A stretch of DNA of 15,301 nt from an uncultured Eubacteriales bacterium (GTDB lineage: Bacteria; Bacillota; Clostridia; Oscillospirales; Acutalibacteraceae): positions 1-15,301 of the forward strand of contig ONFW01000020.1 in NCBI GenBank assembly GCA_900317215.1, in the 5' to 3' direction. The first letter of the stretch is position 1, and every line of letters begins with the position of its first letter. Below, piece by piece: positions 5,674-12,471 of this stretch. A model generated the notes under the pieces. The model was not told the origin of the DNA. It saw only the letters and a list, made by a program, of their open reading frames with translations, and searched no databases. A program made the position numbers and the translations under genes.

Positions 5674-6636
5674 TCAAAGCAGCTTTTTAAGCATATCTCT
5701 CATTCCTGCCGCACTTTTTTCAAAAGCTGCCTTTTCAAAATCATCAAGACTGACGGCAGCTCTTGAAACAACTCCCTTTCTGCCGATAACAGACGGCAGC
5801 GAAAGAGAAGGTCTTATATTTCCCGCATCAAGTCCCATTGTACTGCTGACCGAAGCTGTGAAACATTCATCCTTCAGCACTGCTCTTATAATACGGCATG
5901 CACATACAGCAATACCGTAGTTTGTTCTTCCCTTTGCTTTTATAATGGCTGCACCCATTTTTTTAGTCTCATCAGATATTCTTTGTCTTACAGCCTCGTC
6001 CCATACAATACCATGGTCGGCGCAGTATACATCTGCAGCACTGCCGTCTACAGTAACTCCGCTCCATAGAGGTATCTGTGAATCGCCGTGCTCTCCTATG
6101 ACAAAGCCTTCTATCCTTTCCGCACATTCAGACTGAGCAGCCTTATCCTCGGGAAAGACCGTGCGTGATATGCATCTTTTGAAGCGTGAGGAATCAAGCA
6201 TACACCCTGTGCCGAAAATTGTACCCTCAGGAGCTTCAAGCAGCCTCTCCGCTCCTGCTGTAAGAATATCGACAGGGTTAGAGATCATCAAAATCGGACA
6301 GCCGTTATAGTACGGCGAAAGAGAAGCTGCAACGTCTCGTATAATTTTCATATTCTCGGCAGCAAGATCTGTCCGGCTCTCTCCAGGGAGCCTGCCTCTG
6401 CCGGCAGTCACAACGATGATACTGCTGTCACGGATATCACTGTAGTCTCCGGCATATAAAGCCGTATTAGCCATTCCTTCAACCCCATGGGCTATATCAT
6501 CCGCCTCGCCGCGCGCCTTTTTTTCATCAACATCTATGAGCACTGTCTCATCTGCCGAATTATCAAGCATTAGAGAATATGCAACTGAAGCTCCTACAAA
6601 GCCTGCGCCGATTATTGATACCTTTTTGTTTTTCAC
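5674..6636 (-). CDS. mdh: LDH-fold NAD-dependent dehydrogenase with malate dehydrogenase specificity residue
   Basis: This member of the lactate/malate dehydrogenase family (320 residues) reduces a 2-oxoacid with NADH in the cytosol. Its features are the Rossmann motif IGAGFVGASVAY (residues 9-20); Asp35 at the end of the second strand (VLIDVD), indicating NAD rather than NADP; Arg88 in the mobile loop; the substrate-binding Arg151 (LDSSR); and the catalytic His183 in IGEHGDSQIP. The discriminating residue is in VTAGRGRLPGESR. Where lactate dehydrogenases have Gln (AGAPQKPGE), this protein has Arg82, as malate dehydrogenases do. It is therefore best read as converting oxaloacetate to malate, which fits the fumarate reductase genes just downstream; fumarase is not in the window. 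It has a GTG start with GGGAG 8 bases upstream. Automatic annotation may call it L-lactate dehydrogenase. Confidence 0.85.
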   Translation of the reverse strand: MKNKKVSIIGAGFVGASVAYSLMLDNSADETVLIDVDEKKARGEADDIAHGVEGMANTALYAGDYSDIRDSSIIVVTAGRGRLPGESRTDLAAENMKIIRDVAASLSPYYNGCPILMISNPVDILTAGAERLLEAPEGTIFGTGCMLDSSRFKRCISRTVFPEDKAAQSECAERIEGFVIGEHGDSQIPLWSGVTVDGSAADVYCADHGIVWDEAVRQRISDETKKMGAAIIKAKGRTNYGIAVCACRIIRAVLKDECFTASVSSTMGLDAGNIRPSLSLPSVIGRKGVVSRAAVSLDDFEKAAFEKSAAGMRDMLKKLL

Positions 6637-6656
6637 ATCGATACTCTCCCTTCGGT

Positions 6657-7331
6657 TTAAATTTTCTTCAAAACTCCCTTTTCCATTGAGAATACTCTGT
6701 CGGCATAAGGCAAAACCTCACTGTCATGCGTAACTATCAGAACAGAGGCGCCGTTTTTAGCCCGCTCCGAAAGAAGCTCCATAACAAGAGAGGTCGCTTC
6801 TCCGTCAAGATCCCCTGTAGGCTCGTCGGCGATAATAACCGCCGGATCATTAATCAGCGCTCTTGCAACCGACATTCTTCTCAGCTCTCCGCCTGAAAGC
6901 TCATTTGAATATATATTCCAAAGCTCAGCTATACCCGTTTTTTCAAGCAGTTCTTTTGCCTGATGCTTTTTCTCATCTGCTCTGCCGTACATGACAGCGG
7001 GCAGCAGCACGTTTTCCGACACGGTAAGACACTGCAGGCCAGTCTGCCCCTGAGGTATAATACCAAAGCTTCGGTTTCTCAGAAGGGAGCGTTCCTTGTC
7101 CGTAAGTGAATACATATCCCTTTCATCAACAAGCACTCTTCCCTCGGACGGAGCAAGAAGACCTGAAAGCATATTGATAAAGGTAGTCTTTCCGCTGCCG
7201 GAGCTTCCGGTAATGACCGTTATGCAGCCCTCTTCAAGAGAAAAGTCCGCAGCCTTGACAGCATAAAAGTAATTTTTGTTACCACTGCCCCGAAAATACA
7301 TTCTTCCTGCGTTCTCAGTTTTCAGCTTCAT
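6657..7331 (-). CDS. ABC transporter ATPase, MacB/LolD-like (second system)
   Basis: This cytosolic ATPase of about 224 residues powers the FtsX-type permease encoded immediately upstream. Numbering from the first of two adjacent ATGs, it shows Walker A GSSGSGKT (43-50), Q-loop around PQGQ (94-97), signature LSGGE (146-150), Walker B AVIIADEP (165-172), the D-loop GDLD and the switch His203 (VTHD). The second ATG, at 7331, is preferred because it stands 7 bases from GGAGG (7339-7343); the first (7334) is only 4 bases away but gives an ATGA overlap with the permease stop. The N-terminal strand carries a small insertion (FRGSGNKNYFYAVK) before the usual ALK-type motif. The substrate is unknown. 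MacB/LolD-type systems are usually mechanotransmission or export devices rather than classical importers. Confidence 0.92.
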   Translation of the reverse strand: MKLKTENAGRMYFRGSGNKNYFYAVKAADFSLEEGCITVITGSSGSGKTTFINMLSGLLAPSEGRVLVDERDMYSLTDKERSLLRNRSFGIIPQGQTGLQCLTVSENVLLPAVMYGRADEKKHQAKELLEKTGIAELWNIYSNELSGGELRRMSVARALINDPAVIIADEPTGDLDGEATSLVMELLSERAKNGASVLIVTHDSEVLPYADRVFSMEKGVLKKI

Positions 7332-8539
7332 CATGCGTCCTCCTTTAGCAGCATTCCTGTTTCGTTCCCTACGATCCTGAGAGCTGAGATCAGAGCAGCA
7401 GCCTCACTCACCGCAAGGGGAGCAGCCAAAGCACAAACCGAGAGCAGGATCACGGTGACGGTATCGGAAAGCATACAAGGAAGAGAGAGCTGAGAGCTTA
7501 TCCCCTCCGAAATCGGGGACGTAAGCAGCAGAGAAACAAGCACCCCAAGAACCGCACCCACAATGCTGACGATCGCTGTTTCTGCAGCCATTGTGAGAAC
7601 AAGTATACGCCTTGAGGCTCCTGCGACCCGCAAAACTGCAAATTCCTTTTTTCTTTCGTTCATCATAAGAACAAAGACCATAGCCATTATCATCACGGCG
7701 ATAACAAGTATTCCCGAAACCACAACCCCGATAGCAGCAGAAGCTCCTCGGAAGCCTCCGGATACCGATGCTATCAAATCACCTGAGGCAGTCGCTCTTA
7801 CTCCGGCAACATGAATATTTATATCATCTGCAACAGCTGAAATGTCATAACCGTCCTTGACCCTGATAAGCACGCATGAGGCGTCGTTTTCAGGATCAAT
7901 ACCCTTCAGGGCCTCTCTTTCAAGGGTGACCTTAGCGGAGTCGGCCATTTTTCTTATCGTGCTCCTGTTGGTAAATACCGCATTGTCAAGCCCTGTTCCC
8001 GTTCTGTCAAGCTGACCTGCGACCCGATAGCTATCTCCGTAAAAGCGAAGATATCCGTCGGCAGGATAAGCTATATCCGCCCCGATAAGGATATCTCCGT
8101 CTCCGATATTTCCGTCAACGCTGCCGCTTATCCAAGGCATTACCGTAAAATCAGTTTTCGGATCAAATCCGATCATCTGAACTCTCGCGCTGCAGCAGCT
8201 TGCTTTTGCAGAGGTAAGATAAAACTGCTCTGTCTTTTCTTCAATTCCCTCAATAGATTCAAGCTTATTCAGTCCGGCGGAAGGAATGTAATAATTTCCG
8301 GTTATCCCCTGAAGAAGGATCTCATCCACAGTGCCGTGCCCCTGTGCCGATGACGGCACTACTACAATATCTGCACCAAGCCTTGCACGGTATCCTTCAA
8401 GACCGTTCTGCAGACTGATAAGAAGATAGCCTCCTGTCAGCAAGGCAAAGGAAAGAAACACCACGATCATGCACATAAATACAGCTCTTGCCGGTCTGCG
8501 CCTGATATTTCTGAACGCCATACCTAACGAAAATCTCAT
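7331..8539 (-). CDS. FtsX/MacB-type ABC permease (second system)
   Basis: This 402-residue membrane protein has the MacB layout. An N-terminal amphipathic stretch (FRNIRRRPARA) precedes helix 1 (about 20-42). A large extracytosolic domain follows at about 43-265, then three helices at about 268-292, 308-336 and 355-385, with the FtsX-domain motif ERKKEFAVLRVAGAS between helices 2 and 3. The external domain holds an adjacent cysteine pair (Cys115-Cys116 in KASCCSARVQ), which could bind metal or form a disulfide. It overlaps the DUF4418 gene upstream (ATGA) and abuts the ATPase gene downstream, so the three probably form one complex. No strong ribosome site precedes the ATG, consistent with translational coupling. 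It differs clearly from the other two permeases in the window; the substrate is unknown. Confidence 0.88.
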   Translation of the reverse strand: MRFSLGMAFRNIRRRPARAVFMCMIVVFLSFALLTGGYLLISLQNGLEGYRARLGADIVVVPSSAQGHGTVDEILLQGITGNYYIPSAGLNKLESIEGIEEKTEQFYLTSAKASCCSARVQMIGFDPKTDFTVMPWISGSVDGNIGDGDILIGADIAYPADGYLRFYGDSYRVAGQLDRTGTGLDNAVFTNRSTIRKMADSAKVTLEREALKGIDPENDASCVLIRVKDGYDISAVADDINIHVAGVRATASGDLIASVSGGFRGASAAIGVVVSGILVIAVMIMAMVFVLMMNERKKEFAVLRVAGASRRILVLTMAAETAIVSIVGAVLGVLVSLLLTSPISEGISSQLSLPCMLSDTVTVILLSVCALAAPLAVSEAAALISALRIVGNETGMLLKEDA

Positions 8540-8991
8540 AAGCTGTCACCGGTTCCTTTTCTTTTGTGCTTCAAGCCTGAAAGGTACTGAAGATATATAA
8601 ATGCATCTGCAGCAGCTATAATAATGAACGACACCATTAAAACGACTGTCCATAATGAAGTACCGTTTCTGCACGGCATCTCACTGCTCTTGCAGAGAGA
8701 TATGATATTTCCCGGGATCAGAGCGGCTATCACAGCTATGCCTGCCATTGAAATATCCATTCCTGCCTTAAGTCTTTCATCGGGAATAAGAACATGCACC
8801 GCCGATAAAACGAGAAGCAGTACGGATACAGCCGAAAGCACCTCTCCCGCCCAATGGCAGCTCATTATTTTGTCCTCCGTTACACTGCAAACAGGAAACA
8901 GATTCCTTATACCGAATAAATACAGCCCGCTGCATATAAGCAGCAGAATATCGGTAACTGAGAGCTTGATCTTCCTTTTATTAACCAGCAT
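8536..8991 (-). CDS. Four-helix membrane protein, DUF4418 family
   Basis: The 151-residue product has four predicted helices (about 12-30, 47-68, 77-98 and 112-135). The conserved-looking cysteines lie at the membrane edge on one side: Cys35 (FPVC), Cys45-His46 (MSCHW), Cys100 (ISLC) and Cys107 (MPCR). This FPVC...MxCHW...LC...MxC pattern is what I associate with DUF4418, a family of unknown function; the assignment is from memory of the pattern. The Cys/His set, probably extracytosolic, suggests metal binding or thiol redox chemistry. A good ribosome site (AAAGGAG) lies 7 bases before the ATG. It overlaps the next permease gene by four bases, so it is likely an accessory subunit of that transporter. 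Confidence 0.75.
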   Translation of the reverse strand: MLVNKRKIKLSVTDILLLICSGLYLFGIRNLFPVCSVTEDKIMSCHWAGEVLSAVSVLLLVLSAVHVLIPDERLKAGMDISMAGIAVIAALIPGNIISLCKSSEMPCRNGTSLWTVVLMVSFIIIAAADAFIYLQYLSGLKHKRKGTGDSL

Positions 8992-9012
8992 TTTTATTCT
9001 CCTTTCATTATT

Positions 9013-9552
9013 TCAATACGACATCCAGCGCAGATAATAAATGCAAAAAGCGCAGCAGCAAAGCAGAAGCACGACTGACAGGACAAAGCATATATCCGCA
9101 GAAAAAAGCCTGCGCGATCTCACCCCCAGCCCGATAAGTGTTGTTCGGACATTGGTGAGTACATGAAGCGCAAGCACAGCTATCAGCAGAAGCTGAGATA
9201 TCAGCCGCCCGCTGTGAAAGAAAACGAGCCTGTAGGCTTCGTCTCCTGTCCCACTAAAAATCAGAAGATGCATAAGAAGAGGGATCAGCAGAGCAAAGCC
9301 GCTTATCCTTCTTGTCCAGAAAAGCTTGTTCTCTTTGAAATAGCCTTTACCGCTTCTGCGTATGGCTACAAGCGTTTTTACTGTCAGTATTGCTCCTGTG
9401 ACCGTATGTAGCGACACAAACGACAGACATATCCATGCCCATACTTCCGGAGAACCGGCTTCTGCACCTGAAAGTCTTATACCGCCTATGATCGAATGGG
9501 CAAGAAAGCTCAGCAGCATTCCTATGACAAATAATAAATTGATTCGCCTCAT
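9013..9552 (-). CDS. frdC: Type-B di-heme cytochrome b, SdhC/FrdC-like membrane anchor
   Basis: The 179-residue integral membrane protein has five predicted helices (about 5-27, 37-62, 82-103, 116-140 and 151-175). Candidate axial histidines lie one per helix in helices 1-4: His19, His49, His95 and His130. By eye it aligns with Bacillus subtilis SdhC. H-x-V-x-G in helix 2 is followed by a basic loop with YFKENKLFWTRRISGF; Bacillus has YFRNWMFVLQRVTG. Then come an H at the end of helix 3 and ALHVLTNVRTTLIGLGV (Bacillus IFHFSNGLW...WGI). Such subunits hold two hemes b and the menaquinone site and anchor the A/B subunits. It is unusually separated from frdAB by four genes and follows a flavolipoprotein and an unknown anchored protein. 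It could therefore serve those proteins instead, as a transmembrane electron conduit. It starts with an ATGA overlap. Confidence 0.75.
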   Translation of the reverse strand: MRRINLLFVIGMLLSFLAHSIIGGIRLSGAEAGSPEVWAWICLSFVSLHTVTGAILTVKTLVAIRRSGKGYFKENKLFWTRRISGFALLIPLLMHLLIFSGTGDEAYRLVFFHSGRLISQLLLIAVLALHVLTNVRTTLIGLGVRSRRLFSADICFVLSVVLLLCCCAFCIYYLRWMSY

Positions 9553-10055
9553 TTTTCCTCCCCGCCGTCCTTTATGAAAATAATGACGATACGCTCATCA
9601 GGCATGTCGCCGAGTCCCAGCATATCAGCCATTTCTTTTGAAAAGATCGCCGCATCTATACAGCCGTTTTCAGCCTTTGAAGCAAGCAGCACAGGATCCT
9701 CTGTGCGGAGATTCATCTGATTTTCGGGAAGCTGTGCCTGAAATCTCTCAGCCATTTTAACGGCGGTGGTATCGGCTTTTGCAGCTAAAACGCTGATATC
9801 GTCGAAGATAACATTCAGCTCACCGTCTCGAAAAAAAGCTGTCCATTCTTCAACAGTGCTTTCATGGAGCGAACGGTTCAGCAGAATGATATAATCACCC
9901 GAAGGCTTGTCAGGAAGTCTGATGCTTGCCCCCGAAACCGCGTCAGGCGCATTACCCCTTAATGAATCAAGGGTATATAAGCACGGAGCTACCGCCAACA
10001 GAAAAACTGCTGTCAGACTGAGAGTAAGATGCAACAATCCTTTAAGTGCTTTCAT
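9549..10055 (-). CDS. Unrecognised membrane-anchored extracytosolic protein with a D-x-x-S-G-A-S motif
   Basis: I do not recognise this family. The ATG at 10055 (168 residues) is chosen because GGAGGAG lies just upstream; the longer reading from 10091 overlaps the preceding gene and lacks a ribosome site. Residues 6-28 form a signal anchor (GLLHLTLSLTAVFLLAVAPC). The Cys has Pro before it, so it is not a normal lipobox. Just outside the membrane comes DAVSGAS (residues 38-44), very close to the flavinylation motif DTISGAT of the lipoprotein encoded immediately upstream, although no FMN-binding domain is recognisable here. A mixed alpha/beta domain of about 120 residues follows (GDYIILLNR, LPENQMNLRTEDP). 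The gene is 32 bases after the lipoprotein gene and overlaps the cytochrome b gene, so a role in the same electron-transfer chain is likely but unproven. Confidence 0.75.
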   Translation of the reverse strand: MKALKGLLHLTLSLTAVFLLAVAPCLYTLDSLRGNAPDAVSGASIRLPDKPSGDYIILLNRSLHESTVEEWTAFFRDGELNVIFDDISVLAAKADTTAVKMAERFQAQLPENQMNLRTEDPVLLASKAENGCIDAAIFSKEMADMLGLGDMPDERIVIIFIKDGGEEK

Positions 10056-10087
10056 AATGCTCTCCTCCGTATCGGTGTCACTTCCTG

Positions 10088-10546
10088 TCATGCCTTCTCT
10101 GCTTTTTTCAGAGCATCGTTCACAGCTTCCTTAAACTCCTTGCAGGAGATCGTGGCACCGCTTATAGTATCCACATCATCAGCATTGCTTTTTCCGATAA
10201 CAGCCGACGCATATTTGCTGCCTGCCTGAACCGCCTTCTGAGCCTTTAGTCGGTTTTCACGCGAAAGCTCCGAGCCGTAGGTCTCGTCCTTTACAGTGCC
10301 GTCAAGGTTATACATCACAAAGCTGCATTCCGTTATCCTGTTGTTCTCAAGCTTTATTGTAACCTCGCCGTAGCCGGCGCCGTTACCGCTTTCGTCCTCG
10401 TCATAATTGCTGCTCCTGCCGGAATATGTGCCGTCATTGTAGTCGGCAGCCTTGCTCTCAGAGCTGCTGCAGGCAGAAAGAGACAGCGCTATAATAACAG
10501 TTGAAAAAAATGCAAGTGCTGCCTTTATGCTCTTTTTTTTATTCAT
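10088..10546 (-). CDS. FMN-binding domain lipoprotein with flavinylation motif
   Basis: An extracytosolic electron-transfer lipoprotein of 152 residues. The ATG at 10546 is preceded by AAGGAG at 8 bases; a GTG three codons upstream lies inside that ribosome site and is rejected. Residues 1-25 are a lipoprotein signal with lipobox LSAC (Cys26 lipidated). The mature part is one FMN-binding domain like those of NqrC/RnfG and PplA: GYGEVTIKLENNRITEC begins the sheet, and near the C-terminus DTISGAT (126-132) is the site where the flavin transferase ApbE attaches FMN, presumably to Thr132. No apbE is in the window, so it must be supplied elsewhere. It lies between the first ABC system and the anchored unknown/cytochrome b pair. 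This suggests that it passes electrons between the membrane cytochrome and an outside acceptor, perhaps ferric iron. Confidence 0.9.
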   Translation of the reverse strand: MNKKKSIKAALAFFSTVIIALSLSACSSSESKAADYNDGTYSGRSSNYDEDESGNGAGYGEVTIKLENNRITECSFVMYNLDGTVKDETYGSELSRENRLKAQKAVQAGSKYASAVIGKSNADDVDTISGATISCKEFKEAVNDALKKAEKA

Positions 10547-10563
10547 AGTATCCACTCCTTATT

Positions 10564-11238
10564 TTATTCCGAAAAGCTGTCGTTCCTTTTGTCGGAAACT
10601 ATCCTTCCATGTTCAAGACGAACGATACGCTGTGCCACCTCTCCTACCTCGGGGTCGTGGGTAACAACGATAAGGCTCGTCCCCTCCTTGTGAAGCTGCC
10701 TGAAAAGATCCAGGACAATGTTTTCATTTGCTTCATCAAGATTTCCCGTCGGTTCATCGGCTAATATAAGCTCGGGAGAATTTATCAGCGCTCTTGCAAT
10801 GCAGACTCTCTGCTGTTCGCCGCCGGAGAGCTGACTGGGCAGATGCCTTGCTCTGTCCTTTAGTCCCACCCTCTCCAGTGCTTCGAGAGCCTCCTTCTCG
10901 TCGGGCATACTGTGATAATACTGAGCGACCATGACATTTTCTACGGCATTAAGATAATTTATCAGATGAAACTGCTGAAAAACAAGACCTATCTTATCTC
11001 TGTGAAATTCCGTAAGCTTTTTCCGGCTGTCCTTTGTTATGTCCCTGCCGTCAAAAATGACCTGACCCTCCGTGGGCTTATCCATACAGCTTATAATATT
11101 CATCATGGTGCTTTTTCCTGAGCCGGAGGGTCCCATGATCGCTATCCATTCTCCCTTATCAATGCTCAGGCTGACGGAATCGAGCGCATGCAGGCTTCCG
11201 TATCTTTTCGTAACATTTTTAAGCTCCAATAATTTCAT
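10564..11238 (-). CDS. ABC transporter ATPase, MacB-like (first system)
   Basis: The ATP-hydrolysing subunit for the two FtsX permeases encoded just upstream, 224 residues. All motifs are intact: Walker A GPSGSGKS (36-43), Q-loop VFQQF (86-90), signature LSGGEQQR (137-144), Walker B LILADEP (157-163), D-loop GNLD and switch His194 (VTHD). Its sequence is closer to canonical MacB/LolD ATPases than the second ATPase in the cluster. AGGAGG lies 7 bases before the ATG. By synteny (DUF2318, permease, permease, ATPase) it corresponds to Cj1663 of the C. jejuni P19 iron-uptake locus. That equivalence is an inference from gene order and family. Confidence 0.93.
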   Translation of the reverse strand: MKLLELKNVTKRYGSLHALDSVSLSIDKGEWIAIMGPSGSGKSTMMNIISCMDKPTEGQVIFDGRDITKDSRKKLTEFHRDKIGLVFQQFHLINYLNAVENVMVAQYYHSMPDEKEALEALERVGLKDRARHLPSQLSGGEQQRVCIARALINSPELILADEPTGNLDEANENIVLDLFRQLHKEGTSLIVVTHDPEVGEVAQRIVRLEHGRIVSDKRNDSFSE

Positions 11239-11250
11239 GATAATTCCTCC

Positions 11251-12456
11251 TTACTCACCCTTGAGAACCAGAGCCGGATCAACATCTACTGCACTTCTGA
11301 TCGGTATCAGACAAGCAAGTCCTGTGACTATAACCGACGCAATGATCGTAACAGGCAGCAGCAGCGGGCGGAAGGTTATTGCACTGCTGAAAACATTCAT
11401 GCTGACTATATCCGCAAACAAATAACCGAGTATTGACCCGACTATGCCTCCTGCTGCTCCCAGAACCAGTCCCTCTGATAAAAATTCCAAAACAATGCTT
11501 GAATCTAATGCCCCAAGCGCCTTTCGCAAGCCGATCTCTCTTCGCCTTTCGGTTATTACTGCCGTCATTGTTGTTGCTACGCATATCATTGTGAGAGCAA
11601 GAACCACCAGAGTTACGATGAGCACCAGCGATTCAAGCTTTGAAAGCACTGTACTTTCCGAAGCCGTTACCCTCTTTACAGGCTTAGCTGTCAGGGAGAC
11701 AGCGTTTTTGTTGATCTCATCAAGATAATCCTTCAGCTCCTTAGCGCTTGCCGCAACGCTGACCTCAACAATGTCAAAGCCTCTTTCGTTAAGCATCAGG
11801 TCAGTTATATCTTCGAGTGTAACATATATATAATCCTCCTCCGAGCCTCCTGTTTCAAGAATGCCCGAGATCTTAAGATCAAGACTATGGTCGCAGAATT
11901 TTTCTCCCGTCTGAGGATCCTCATATATCTCACTCTCAGGAATGCTGCTAATATCGATGTCATCTGTTATCTCAAAGGAATTGAGCGGGCTTATAGTATC
12001 GCCGGCACTCAGGCCGAATTTTTCGGCAAGCTTTTTGCCAACAAGACAGCCTCCGTTTCCTGCAGGCAGCTCGCCTGAGATATGCCAGTAGGGGCTTGTT
12101 CGGAGAACTGAGGAAAATTCCGTTCCTGCCAGAGTGACAGGAAGATTATTGAGCTTTGTATTCTCATATCTGTATGGGGTATAGCCCTCTAATTTATCTG
12201 ACGGGAAAACTCCTATCCCCTTATTTATTTCCTCAATGCTCATTTCAGCTCCCTCACGGGGAACAAAAATGATATTCGCTCCATAGCTTCTGAACTGAGC
12301 GCTCATCTGACGGGGAACATCATAGTATATCATTCCAAGCCCGGATAATATCGTTGCTCCAACGACTATCGCAAGCAGAGCGATAATCATTCTTGAACGC
12401 CTTCTCAGAAGGGAAGCCAACACCATTCTTACAAACATCCGACGTTTTTTATTCAT
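11251..12456 (-). CDS. FtsX-type ABC permease of a P19-like iron uptake system (second permease)
   Basis: A 401-residue permease with helix 1 at about 22-44 after a basic N-terminus (LASLLRRRSR). An extracytosolic domain lies at about 45-265, with helices at about 270-298, 325-350 and 367-390. The FtsX-domain signature TERRREIGLRKALGA precedes helix 3, and the C-terminus PIRSAVDVDPALVLKGE is typical of MacB/FtsX permeases. The external domain begins SYGANIIFVPREG, shared in style with the companion permease (AYGSNITVVPSSE). The two therefore probably arose by duplication and form a heterodimer. The start is preceded by an unusual run of eight G as ribosome site (12464-12471). The substrate is inferred as iron or an iron carrier only from the DUF2318 context. 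Confidence 0.88.
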   Translation of the reverse strand: MNKKRRMFVRMVLASLLRRRSRMIIALLAIVVGATILSGLGMIYYDVPRQMSAQFRSYGANIIFVPREGAEMSIEEINKGIGVFPSDKLEGYTPYRYENTKLNNLPVTLAGTEFSSVLRTSPYWHISGELPAGNGGCLVGKKLAEKFGLSAGDTISPLNSFEITDDIDISSIPESEIYEDPQTGEKFCDHSLDLKISGILETGGSEEDYIYVTLEDITDLMLNERGFDIVEVSVAASAKELKDYLDEINKNAVSLTAKPVKRVTASESTVLSKLESLVLIVTLVVLALTMICVATTMTAVITERRREIGLRKALGALDSSIVLEFLSEGLVLGAAGGIVGSILGYLFADIVSMNVFSSAITFRPLLLPVTIIASVIVTGLACLIPIRSAVDVDPALVLKGE

Positions 12457-12463
12457 TGCTCTT

Positions 12464-12471
12464 CCCCCCCC
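12464..12471 (-). repeat. G8 homopolymer serving as the ribosome site of the second permease
   Basis: Eight consecutive G on the minus strand followed by AAGAGCA and the ATG at 12456. It is the only purine-rich sequence able to act as a Shine-Dalgarno here and begins right after the TAA stop of the preceding gene (12472-12474). Tract-length slippage would alter the ribosome-site spacing. Confidence 0.6.

Noticed and set aside
10056..10091. Longer start for the unknown anchored protein at 10091
   Set aside because: It overlaps the end of the lipoprotein gene, lacks a ribosome site and puts 12 polar residues before the signal anchor; the ATG at 10055 has GGAGGAG.
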